DNA from: Dermacentor variabilis
Lineage: Eukaryota > Arthropoda > Arachnida > Ixodida > Ixodidae
Length of the DNA: 64,000 nt
Assembly (NCBI RefSeq): GCF_050947875.1
Contig: NC_134576.1
Location: forward strand, 54,068,255 to 54,132,254
Reading direction: 5' to 3'
The notes beneath the pieces are model-generated. The model ran no database searches, was not told the origin of the DNA, and saw only the letters and a list, made by a program, of their open reading frames with translations. The position numbers and the translations under genes are program-made. Positions 45,948 to 58,004 of the stretch are shown here, piece by piece. Within the stretch, counting starts at the first letter, position 1. Each line of letters starts with the position of its first letter.

Positions 45948-47513
45948 TAATTTTGGTGACTCGGAAGCGTTCCGCGATGTCAGGTCTTTGCGTGCAAGCT
46001 CGAAACAAAAACGCCGTACTTGATGATGTCTGCGCTAATTTTGTGGGTGAATTTCAATTATGTTCACAAAAGACACATTGAGCATAAGTGTGTTGAAAGA
46101 AGAACACAACAACTCGACAATGTAGTGACAGGTGCAGCATGCCCTGAAGGACGTATCAATGCACTAGGCGCAGCAAGTAATGCTTGTTCTTATGATATAT
46201 ATATTAGATGTCTTTTTGTGACAACCCTATCGTTGCATTCATATGTTAGTCGAATATTCATGCCACCTTAATAATTGACATTGTCACCTTATTGGGATGT
46301 TTTGCAACCGCCGCGCAATATTTGAAAAATGGCTTACCACCCTGATCCTGGAGTGGAACTCCAAATTGACATTGAACAACTAAGTCTGTATATATTGCTT
46401 TCGTGCAAACTCACTCAAGTGTCAATTCTACTTAATTTCAATTTTGTTCCCCGAAGCCGGCCGTTATAGTTTCAAGCCTCTAGATTTCTAGATCCTCTAC
46501 AAACTGTGTTGTGTATCTTCCTATATTGAGTACTGCAGCGCTTTCTACAGCCCAAGAAGGAGGTGTAAGGTACATAAATTAATATTGCTAACAATAAATA
46601 AACCTAAGTAAAGCGTCACATACTGCAACAAGCATTTTGGAAAACAAATATAAAAATTGAATGTTGCATCAGAAGAATGATACACCAAAGTTGAATTCAA
46701 TGCACTATCAGATCAGGAATTGCTGCACAAACAGTAGTCATAACAGAGAAGTCATATACATTAATATAAAGGAAACCGTTATTTTACCCCTTCATGGTGC
46801 CACTTAGCACAGATGAAAAGTTGGCTGGCTGTGATGATTTGGCTGTAGTAGTATAATAAACATTTTGCTTTAGACATTGAAACAACCTGTCATCCTTTAC
46901 GCTCTGGACAGGAAGCCGCAAGATTTAGCCACAAGTAAACATAGAATTAGAATTCAGGTTATGTAATACGATGAAGTCAACAACGTCTATATATCCCAAT
47001 TTGACGAAACAGCAATAAAGTTTCCTGTGCACCCGTATTGTGCAGCAAATCAAACCTGCAGGTTAGCCGGGCATACGATGCAGTTACGACTGCCGTTCCA
47101 GCACTGCAATACTGAAAGCACTCACTTATCTGCGCCGTGTCGTCTTCCTCCGACAAGGCTCCTGCCGCCGCAGCTTGCACAGCTTGGCCACCTAATACAA
47201 AAGCAAAGATACGCAACTTCAATTCTGTCACCGTATTCTGACACATAGGAAACAAAAGCAAATATCATAAGCTTTCAGTAACGTTTAACTTTCTGCATGG
47301 CAAACCTACACAGTACCTCAGTTCTCACGTGTGTGATGACCCTAATATGGGGACAAAGGTTCGCGTACTCAAAAGGTTCTGACGGTTCTCTTAGGCGGAG
47401 CCTCCGAGAACCCAATTGAGGACAAAGCCGTTCTTTTCGACCACACATACAAACATTTAATGGAACAAAAAAGGCTTAAAAGAAATAGAAGGAAATAGAA
47501 AACATAAAAGAAA
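45948..47513. other. AT-rich spacer, copy 2
   Basis: Identical by eye to 24130-25695. Hairpin counterpart at 47384-47412. Confidence 0.45.
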
Positions 47514-47565
47514 CACTCAAATAGACATCATCGCAGAAAGAAACACACTTGGGGCTAGTATGGTG

Positions 47566-48195
47566 CTAACTAGTGCGCGAGTCCGGGCTTGCCACGACGG
47601 CAGGGACATACAAAAGTCTCGACGCGGCGACGCGGTGACAAGCTGACGAAAGGAGTGGCTCGGTCTCACCAAAGGTCGTGATGTAAGTTGGTCGACCGGG
47701 CGACCGGAGCTGGCCAGCTCTGGTCGGGAGAAGTAAAGCAGCCGGCTTGGTGGCACGAGTAGACGGCGGCGGCGTTCTGGCCGGGCAGCTGGGTGTAGAG
47801 CTCGGGCTCGTAGCCCGACTGCTCTTGTCCTGCCCACGGGCACAGAAGCTCGAACGCCGGCCTCGAGGAGCTGGCGGCCCGCTCAGGTAGACGGGCGACG
47901 CACAGGAACAGGTTGGCAGTAGGCCCCGGTCGGGTGAAGTCCTGGTGGCTCGGGTCCGGAACCCGACGGCCCGTCTACAACGCCTGCTCCGGTGGTTGAC
48001 CTCCTCCTGCCGTCGCTTCCTGGGACTCTCCTGGCGTCTCCCCTGCGTCTCCTCTGCGTTTCCATGTGTGTCCTCTGGTTCTGCCAGCGCACCACGCTTT
48101 TTCTTCTGATCTGGCCGATTAGGCATTCTCGGATTGGCTGCCTGACGCCCCGTGGTCTTTTCTAATTGGTTGCTTTTCTTTTTGTCATTTTTCAT
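47566..48195 (-). CDS. Hypothetical 209-codon ORF, copy 3
   Basis: Identical to 25748-26377. The identity reflects recent duplication and is not evidence for function. Confidence 0.3.
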   Translation of the reverse strand: MKNDKKKSNQLEKTTGRQAANPRMPNRPDQKKKRGALAEPEDTHGNAEETQGRRQESPRKRRQEEVNHRSRRCRRAVGFRTRATRTSPDRGLLPTCSCASPVYLSGPPAPRGRRSSFCARGQDKSSRATSPSSTPSCPARTPPPSTRATKPAALLLPTRAGQLRSPGRPTYITTFGETEPLLSSACHRVAASRLLYVPAVVASPDSRTS

Positions 48196-48913
48196 GCGCC
48201 GCGCGTTCTCGTGCCGGACGCTCTTCGGCGTCGTTGTTTTCCATCTTCCAGCATGGAATCCGCCTCGGCGCGCGCACTCCTTGTCGTCTGCTCTTGACCG
48301 TCCCGATCACCGCACCATGTCGCGCACCACACATCACAACGTGTTATAAAAAGCAAGAGAGCTATACAATGTAATTCTTGTACGTTTGGACATATTTTCT
48401 CACACATTGTGTCTCAAGACCAGGAATGCATTACAGGACACGTAGGGTGTCAGGGGGCTATCATACCCAAAAAACAGACAGTTAATTAATGTTTTAACGA
48501 CGTATTCAATATGTAATTTCAAATTACAGTAGCCATATGGAAGCAGTGCTAACGTTATGGTAAATCTTGCCTATTAGACATGCTGACAGATTACCTGTAA
48601 ACGTTTATTAGATATTGCACAAGACTCTCGTGGCAGCTTTTACGAAACTATGAAGTATGTTCGGTAAGTTACAATTCATGAATGAGGCACGGACGGGAAA
48701 GATATATGTATTTTCGGGAAGGAATTGAATGCAATTTCGTTGCGAACCGTGATTTCGTTTGAACTCGCGGTAGCATGTCAGTATTGAAGCACTGCCTAAA
48801 TGTTCGACAAGTGCATTTGATTGCATTAGCACTAGGAATGTCGAAGTGGAAAGAAGTGCCTCTGTGAAGTGTAGGAAGCCAGTCGCGTAGTAGAGGTAGA
48901 GCGGTGCTTAGGA

Positions 48914-48985
48914 GTGTGTGTGCGCGCGTGTGCACGTGCGTGCATGTGAGTGCGCGTGCGCGCGCGCGTGTGTGTGTCCGCGCGC
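48914..48985. repeat. GT/GC-rich microsatellite, copy 3
   Basis: Same as copy 2. Confidence 0.9.
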
Positions 48986-49021
48986 CCCCAATGCACCATT
49001 AAGTAAAAAAAATTAATTAAA

Positions 49022-49140
49022 TTGTGGTGTTTTACGTGCCAAAACCACTTTCTGATTATGAGGCACGCCGTAGTGGAGGACTTGGGAAATTTCGACCACC
49101 TGTGGAGTTTTAATGTGCACCTAAATGTAAGTACACGGGG
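49022..49140 (+). mobile_element. SINE-like fragment, copy 3
   Basis: Same as copy 2. Confidence 0.5.
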
Positions 49141-50407
49141 CATCATTAGTTATGTCCAGAAGTTTAGCACGGAATAGGTTCTGGGACGTTTTGTTACACA
49201 TGTCAGCACAGCATGTCAGCATAATCTGGTGAACTAAGTATAACTCCCGATTGATAGACAACGTCAATATCAAACTCTTACAAAAAAATGGGACCTGTGA
49301 AAGAGGCAGTGATGTCCTTGTTTTGCGTGCAAAACCGACCAAAATGCATGGTGGTAAATATTACGCTGAAATATTTGGCTAATAAAGTACGGTTGCAAAT
49401 CTTTTAATGTCCATTGAACTGCTAGAGCCTCCAGCTACGCAGAGGAATAATTGAGCTCTGCACGTTTGAATGACCTCCTCAGGTGCAACACAGCAAGGCG
49501 TTGTCGTTCTTCATTCTTTATTAAGAGAAGAGCAGCTAAACCGAGACGAAAGGCATCTATGTCCTCTAACGTATTTAAAGGCTCGAGCCCCTTCTGAACA
49601 CCTCTTTTGTTAGAACAGTAAGCCCCCTGCTACTTTATCACCGATTGCCGTTGAAATGCACTATGGAAAGTACTCCTCCCTCTTGTTTGTGATGGCTTTT
49701 AGCTCAAACATCTGATCACGAGAAGGTATGTGTGTATGATAAGCAGCTATGGGCATATTTAAACTGCTGTGTAGTGAGACTTCGTGTGATGCAACTGCAG
49801 AAGAGCGTTCTCCTTTTGGACCTGGCATTGCACAATACATTTAAATCGACAAACTGGATTGATTGTTCACGCGTACGTCCGCTGCAGCTGTAAACACATT
49901 CTTTCTAAAGGAGAGAGCAGGCACAGCACGAAAACACAAAATGCAGTAAGGGGGCACATGTGCTGCACGTTTCTTTTAAAGTCTCAAAACTTGGTCATGG
50001 TGGTATGGAATCTTCTAAAACGAAACTATCAGAATAAAAAGTATCACGCTCTAGGAGTACACGTTTCCTGAGTGCCTCTTTACCCTGTACTGTCTATTTT
50101 GCCCTTCACTAGCTTTGTTTCAATAAATACTCCAGCAGACTGCCCGAGTTATCTGCTTCATGCGTTTTTTTTTCACAAACAAAAAAGGAGTCCATCGGTG
50201 CTCCTTCTATTCTCACTAGCGAAGTAAGAATAGGCCAGGTTGGCAAACGGCGGCCGCTAAACATAGAGCGGCAGTGTCCCAGCACTCGTTCATGTTTTGC
50301 TCACTCTTCAACGGATGGCGCGACGGCTATGTTAACGCCGCTCGCTGCTATCTCAACGCGGCTCGGCGTTTCTTTTTTCAGGTGTCAGGCGCGCACATGT
50401 GAGTGTG

Positions 50408-53100
50408 ATGGGCAGGAAATGTGTTGTTCCCGCTGCAGAACGGGTTACAAAGGCTGTACAGAGAAATTGTCTCTCTTTTCTTCCACCGAAAGACGTAGAA
50501 CGCTTGAACATTTGGCGTAGAGCTATCCCAAGGAAGTATCGAATACTTTAGCCGAACGATCACGTCTGCGAAAAGCACATCGTGCGTCATCTTGTGTCCA
50601 AGACCTGGGCACGTCTTGGTCACGTCTTCGGCACGTCTTGATGAGTGCTCCGTCAAAGGCAACATTAGCGAGCGATGCTGCTCCCACACGATTTCCCGAC
50701 TGCCCGGCTTACCTATCAAATACAGTGAAAACAAGGAAGCGCCCGGCGAAGAGACAACCATGGTTGCAGTCGAAAAGGCGATGCGCTGCATCAAAAGATT
50801 GTAACGAGCAAGAAACCTCGTGTAGCAATGACAGTGGTGGCACTAATGGAAGGTCGTTTCAAGCTTGGCCGAGTGCACCGGAACACAACATGGATGCGTT
50901 TGAAGAGCAAAAATGTGATAAAACGCCCCAATCTGCTGCTCTTAGCTCATCCCTGGAATCGTGAGCTTGTTCGGCGATTTACCGCGGTCGTTTCTTCCGT
51001 CAAACTCACGAGGATACCGCCTGCTCGACTTCGGAGAAGAACAAAGCGTCGTTTTCTCCCAGCTGGAGCACACCGAAAAACCTGAAAGCCGTTTACTGTC
51101 AGATGCATGCCTATCGCCAGTGAGCCCCACGTCTTCCTTGGTAACCACTAGAATTGTTGAAATTCATGAAGATATGCTGGCAAACATAACCGTGATGGGA
51201 AGGTCAGTTTCAATGGCAGATGGGCAGTATGAAGGTACTTTAACAACTATCGATCACGTTAAGGCTTTCTTAGAGCATGTTGAGAAGACGAAACTGTGCA
51301 ATCGTGGACCGAGCACTCTGGAGTACCCGCACGTTGAAGCAAAATGCGCACATCTTCACAACAACCAGAGATAGTGGCACAAGAGATGCTCTATTGTTCT
51401 TGACCCTAGTGAGTCGAACTTATTAGTATGTCACAAATGTCCGGGCCTTTTTCAAACGTCCCGCGAATGCACCAGAAAAGAACAGAACAAAGACTGCGCA
51501 GGCTTAGGCCTTCAGGTACGCGTCCGTTCACTTCATACCAGAGCAAGGACAAAGTTGCAGCACTACATCGGGCAAATTATGCTTTGAAAAGGTCGAAAAA
51601 TCATCTGCTTACCCGCTTTAAAAAAGTGTCGGTGGAGCTTGCAGAAGCTCATATCCACATGCAAAAAATGTCAGAAGAACTAGGCAAGAAACTACGCACA
51701 ATAGATCTCCCTAGTGCTCAGCTGACCGTGGTAAAGCAGCGAGTAGCAGCAATGAGGTTGACGAACAAAAAAAAGCAGACGGTACACAGAGGATTTCCTT
51801 CTGATGTGCTTGCTGTTGCACATACGCAGCCCATCTGCATACTAGGTCCTGCGAGATAACGAGGTGCTCCCCCTTCCTTGCGTTACGACAGTGCGCAAGT
51901 ACCAGAGCATGATAAAAGTCAGGTGTGACTTTGACAAGAGGTTTTTCACAGCCTTTAAGGAGAAGATGGCCACTAAAGACAATTTTCAAAGGGATGGAAT
52001 AGTTGTTTTCAACAAAATGCGCGTCCGAAAGGAAATTCGAATTCTTTCGAAGACGATGACATACACTGGCTTCACTGATTATGGAGATTCTTCAGAGGCC
52101 CGCGACGACCTTGCTGACCACGGGCTTGTATTTACCTTTCGGTCATTTGGTGACAAGTACTCTCAGCCGACAGCAGTGTTTGCAAGCAAGGGCCCCACAA
52201 AGGGAGCTGTACTCGCTCAGCTCTTCCTAAAAGCAATATTTTTGCTTGAAGACACGGGAGCCTTAGTCGACGCGGACGTACGTGATGGCGCAAGTACGAA
52301 CCGTGCGATGTGGACAGAGTACGGAGTCACTGGAGCATTGCAGCGTACCCGCAACTACTTCATCCATCCCACTGATGAACAACTCAATGTATATGTGTTC
52401 TCTGACGCACCCCATCTTATGAAATGCGTTTGGAACCGTTGACTTTCACCGGAAGCGTCGTGCGTAAATGGCGATCGCGTTGACTGGGCACATTTTGACA
52501 GGCTGTTTATGGAGGATTCTAAACAGCCGGGAAATTTGCGTGTTTGCCTCAAATTAGCTCTGTTCCACATCAACCCTTCAACGACCGAAAAAATGCGGGT
52601 GAAGCTGGCCGCTCACTTGTTCAGCTGGAGTGCAGCGAAAGGCGGCTTGGAGTTCTACTCGAAGTGAGGCACAAGATGGCTCAAAAATCTCAAGGCAACA
52701 GTAGAATTCACAATAAGGTTCAATGATCTTTTTGATGCTCTCAACTGAAACTATCCAAAGGAAAGCATCACTTTTGGCAGCAGAGATTTCAGGGTCCTCA
52801 CCTCGTCGTTGCATTGCTTAAATAAATCGGAAAAAGAATTCGCATCACGAAAAATCTCAAGAGCAAGTCTCCTAACCGCTGAGGGCCTTCGTGTGACTTT
52901 TGTCCGCACTGGAACCATCAAGATACGTGCTAAAGGAGTGTGGTTTCAAATATGTTTTAACAGGAAAGCTTAACCAAGACGTGTTGGAACGCTTCTTTGG
53001 GATCATCCGACAGGCTGGAGTCCAAAATAACCACCCATCTATGCGCACATTTCTGCAGCTTTACAACGCGTTATCAGTTTACAGTTTGATTAAACCACCT
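50408..53100 (+). pseudogene. P1 transposase, copy 3
   Basis: Identical by eye to copy 2, including FNKM in the core ORF (51864-52442). Confidence 0.85.
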
Positions 53101-54805
53101 CAGGGTGGCTACCAAGTTGACATTTCCACATTCCCCGAGTTTTCCAGGTTTTCCCTGAGCGTCTTTGCAAAATTCCCTGAGTGATGCAGAACTATGTTTT
53201 ATGTCAAGATGGGCTGAAACCATATCGCCCGATGCTGTCACCCTCTAGTAAGCATACAAAAGAATTAAAAGAAAACCGACTTAGTCCAATTTCAATACTA
53301 AAGAGTAGTCTTTATGTTATTCAAAAAGAGAATAGGAGGGAGGGTTTAGTTAAATGCAGAGCAAATGTCTTCGAAAAAAAATTGCAAATCGAGTCGGACA
53401 ATCTTAAATACGAATAAAAAGGAGATGTATACAGATGCAAATATTTTCGAATATGAGCTACTTCTATCAACTGATAGCAAGCTCAGATGTATGAGGCCCG
53501 AACGGTGTCGCAATTGAGATTCTCTCTCAACAGCTCGTAAGTCAACCTCAACTGTCCTCACATACTCTCAGTCCACACACAACGCCTCAGTGTTGTGTTT
53601 CACTGCTTTAAAGAGTTTATGTTGGTTTGGATGGGGTAAACCTGCATCTCGGCATCAGCCAGCACTTTGTTTTTTGAGCTCAAGCTCCTTCAAAATGGCG
53701 GCCGCACGCTTCCTTTCCCGTTCATTCCTCAATGCGTAGGTCTTTTATGTTCTTGTCCTCCTTCTGGCACTCGTTCGCCCCATAAACGACTTGAAGCACT
53801 ACTTGGTCAGTTGCACAGTCCACCTCTGATTTTTCGAACTCCCTGGGACCATGAAAACGTCGGAAAAATCAGCGAGTTGGAAAAACTTAATGCATGTCAT
53901 TTAGTGCCCTGCTCAAACCGCCACAGGCACACTCGAAAACGCTCTGAATGCCTGCTGGTACACGTATTAGGCATATCGGTGCTCGTACTGTGACTTGAAA
54001 TACCGGGCGTGTATAATTAAGGAATGTATACTGTGTCCCATGGCAATAGCCCCTTCCCACGCGTGTTATGCTTCACTGCAATACTTTTGCGTAAGCTTCA
54101 CCAAGTAACATTTTTGTATGGAGGCGAAGCTGACTTTCGGGAACCGGCATTGTGCAACACGCCGTGCTTTCCAAGATTCTAAGCCAACCGCGAGGACCAC
54201 AAAGGCGGAGTCCGTGCCATTGCAGACAGCAGCGAATTCTTTCATTAAAAAAAACGACAACCAACGCCAAGAAGCTTCATAGCGAACGTCAAAGCAGCTA
54301 GGCCTAGCGTTGCCGCCGTGGTGGCTTCGGCTGCCAGTGGATCTGCGTGCGAGAGCACCGGTTCAAGGCGGTAAGGTAATGAAAATGGCACGGTGGTGGC
54401 TTTGATTAATGCCGTTTCGGACCTACGGTCACAGCAAAACCTCCGGAAAATCGGACGGCGAAGAGTTCTTACGTCCGAAATTTAAGATGTTCTGATACGT
54501 TCACTCTATGGGGTACGTGGTGGTGCCGCGAAGCCGTCCAAATTATCGGGAATCCGGAAAGCCAGTCGTTGACTGTACACTGGAAACTCCTCCAGCCGAC
54601 GACAGCGCATCAAAGACGATTCACTACAATTCCTGTTGTTACTCGAGCCAGCGTTACCTCGACTTTCGACCCTTTCAAGAAAATTACAGCTAATTTTCCT
54701 TGATAGAAGCACAAATTCCCTGAGTTTTCCCTGAGTTTTTCCAGGCTACTCAAAATCCCTGAAAATTCCCGGTTTCCCCGGTTTTCCCGGTTGGTAGACA
54801 CCCTG
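53101..54805. mobile_element. hAT-like element in P1, copy 3
   Basis: 1,705 bp. A 5-bp deletion (AAGAT) near 53364 is the first difference from copy 2. Right TIR at 54791-54805. Confidence 0.7.
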
Positions 54806-54949
54806 ACTCCTAAATTCGGAAACTGTCACGTTGAAAATGAATCTCGCCAAGGTGCTCCTGTAGTAACGCTCAAAGATTTGAGTTATTGCTGGCCTGCTAC
54901 ACAGTTATGTAGCCACGAGAATGAGGCAGTTCTGCAAACAAAAATCTGA
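54806..54949 (+). pseudogene. C-terminal remainder of P1, copy 3
   Basis: Same as copy 2. Confidence 0.6.
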
Positions 54950-56540
54950 GCCAAAAAATAGGTCGCAGGGGCTGCGAAAGCTGTCGAAGCATCAGTACGT
55001 GAAAAATGTACGTTTAATTTGTTGAATTAATTGATGGACGTCATGAACTTCTCCGTGTGCGCGAAGTGTGTGCCAGTGGCCAGTTTGTTTATGGAACATT
55101 AACGCTTGAACGAATTATTGATTTTATGGCAAGCTCTAGGTACATGTCAAAGAAATGTCAATCTGCACAAAACTTCACTGCTTTTGCGTTCCTGGTTTTT
55201 AGATGACAGTCGTCCGTATAACTGACTCACGCAGAGCAAATGCCCACAAACCAAGGCCAGTCCATGCTGTACACTAACATCCCAACCACCTCTATCAGAA
55301 CATTCAACTTCGGTTATTAAAAATGCGGCCTTCGAATAGCCAACATTGGAAAGTTGTTTTGCAGCGCATTACAATATAACTGCGAGCTTACATAGGTTAC
55401 AGTACACGTAAAACTAGTTTTCGCGCGGAGGTTTTGGCATCTCATCGTGGCAAGTTCGGTGGGTGGGTTAGGTATCGTAGCCACTAATATTTGACACAGT
55501 TCGCTGCAGCGTCAAGGAGTCTGATCAGTATTGCCGACTACCGTTGCGCTGGACTCATCGTGCCATGCTGCTATACAGGCATGGATGAGAGCGTGCACTA
55601 CATAGCTCTCGGAGCACGCTTAGTTTCGTGAAACGTATGCTTTGTTCATCGCAAACGGACTTCCATCTCAAGCTGGAATAACATACGCATCTAGCTTAAC
55701 GTAAGAAGCGAATTCGAACGTTTTATTGACGCTTTTCACATCCGTAATAACTCTCGCCCAGCTTTTCTGCTTTAAAACCAAGGCCCTTGTTATGTCTGTG
55801 CCGCCATCTGCCGAGGCAGACGCAATACATGCACAACTCGGCTTCACGCATCGACGCTTACGATTCGTGAAGTGCAAACGCCTGGAGCCTCATTCAGCGT
55901 GTATATCCAGCGTGTTGCAACTGGGTATACGCGACAATGTTCTTTTGTATTGACATTTGTATTTATTAACACTATGTTTACCTGTTATTACTAGCTATTT
56001 ATTTGTCACACAAATGAGGTAGTCACGCAATGTATCTACATATAGCAATTTGAATGCTTCTCAAATGAAGAGCAGAACTTATTTTGTAGCGGAACGGTAT
56101 CCACACTGTTATGACTACTGCATGTGTTTCTCAGCTACTCATTCCTGCTTAACCATGGCATAGAACTACAGAGAGAATGCGGTAGCAACAGCACATTCAT
56201 GAAAGGAATGTTTATAAATGACGGCTTCAAACTTCCACGCTGTTTGTAGTCTCAAACACATGCGCAGACATGGCGCTGGCTGCTCCGTCCACTTCACTGG
56301 CAGGAGAAACTGCGGCCATGTAAGGTTACATCACTGCCATACGCCTAGCAAAACTCTTTCCTATATGTAGAAGATGCCTCGTCGTACAACAGACAGCGCG
56401 AGCCCGAAAACAACCTCTAGCAACTGCCGCTGAGCTTATTTGCGACTCCAGAAATTTATGCGACACTTTGCAGCAAGTGCAGGAAAACATGCACGAAGGT
56501 CGGAGCAGATGCCCTGCCCTAGCCATAGTATTATGACCGG
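54950..56540. other. Unassigned spacer, copy 3
   Basis: Counterpart of 33137-34727. Nothing recognised. Confidence 0.4.
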
Positions 56541-56741
56541 GTGCCCATGTTTAATGATAAAGAAGTGTCAAAGATTGAAGGTTATTTGCAGTCTCTGAAA
56601 CTGAGGGCATGGGGCGACAACAAATTCATCCCGCCTGCATTTCCGTATGGTTCACAACTGCCGATGAGAGATAAGGCTCGCAATGGCCCTGGACCAGAGG
56701 CATTGGACAGGAGGCGACGTAAAAACAAAGCTTTAGTTTAA
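56541..56741 (+). CDS. Hypothetical 66-codon ORF, copy 3
   Basis: Identical to copy 2. Confidence 0.2.
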   Translation: MPMFNDKEVSKIEGYLQSLKLRAWGDNKFIPPAFPYGSQLPMRDKARNGPGPEALDRRRRKNKALV

Positions 56742-56826
56742 TAAAATAAAATCATGCCGGAGGCATGGTGAAAAAGAATGCATGCAAACGGCGCAAAGCT
56801 TCGCCGAAGCCGTCCGAGTCACAAAC

Positions 56827-56871
56827 TAACGCGATGCTAACGATGCTAACGCGATGCTAACGCGATGCTAA
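56827..56871. repeat. Short tandem repeat, copy 3
   Basis: Identical to the other copies. Confidence 0.85.
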
Positions 56872-58004
56872 ACTAACGAAGGCCCACATAGTGGGAATTT
56901 ATGATTCTTGTGAAACGATAAAAAAATGTCCAACGCAAATTAAAAATACACCCGAAAAACGCTACTCTAACTGATTGTAGTAAAACGAACATGTGATGAC
57001 TAATTCAATAAAAGATGAAACGCCATCGGAAAAAAAAATCACAGAAAATTACGATACGTCTTTTCATTGACGTGTCTTTTGTGTGATGGCCAAATAGGTA
57101 CTCGGTCTATATTACGAAGGGAACACTGAGTAGCGCTGCTGGCATGGACAATCTGCCTCGTGCAGCATATCGGAAACAGTGGGAGCCACACAGGAGCCGC
57201 CGCACACCAACTCCGCTCATGCAGCACTGAACAATGCGCACTGCACTGGCGCCATCTTGTAGCGGTTGTCGCTGCAAAAGGCATATTGCACGTCTTGTGG
57301 GAGAGCTCTCCGTGGAGACGAGACCTCCCTTTTTCATTCACCGCTGTGCTCAGCTCGTTCGCTCGGTTAGGCTGCTGCCACCAGTGGTAAACGCAAGAAC
57401 GAGCGCTTAAGAGCTGCACTCTAAACCATTCCGAGAGCGGGTTGGAACATGAAGCTTAGCTGCGACGTGCTCGTACAGATCCCGATCCGAAGAGGCGATG
57501 GGCTACTGGTACCTCACCGCCAACAGTCATGGCGGACTGGCATCGTCTGTCTAATTCCAAAGACTATAGCTTGTGGTTCCAGCCTGCCGACCACACTTCA
57601 GCTGTCTCTCAATGCACCGCTCCGCCGCTCCGTCTTCCAAACCAGTTTTCCATGGCTTGCCCATCTCTCGCCGCATCGCACCGACTCACGTGACCAACAG
57701 GTCCAGCGAGTTCAGGAATAACGCGGAGCTTCCCTCCCAACTGTTCCATAAGCAGCGCTGCGACTGCTTTGGCAATGGTGGCCACCATCATATGGGACAG
57801 GTGGGCACGCATCTTGTGTGTTAGTCAGGGAGATAGTAATGTAGCTGCGTTTGTTTTTGAACATTTTCGCACTAGACCAAACGATCGGCAGAATCAGTAA
57901 AATTTTCAGTGTATGCGGGTTGCAAAATGTAATTTCATATGACAGCCTGCCTGGTAATGCAGTCTGTAATGCAAGTGTCTCCATAGTACTTAATCTTTAA
58001 TTGA

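Larger units (their letters stand above)
25696..47513 (+). repeat. Macro-tandem repeat, copy 2
   Basis: 21,818 bp, the complete second unit. It lacks the 3,840-bp gypsy segment of copy 1. Its first 5.85 kb (to about 31546) and its last 3.8 kb (from 43723) match neighbouring copies without a difference I can see. Confidence 0.95.
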
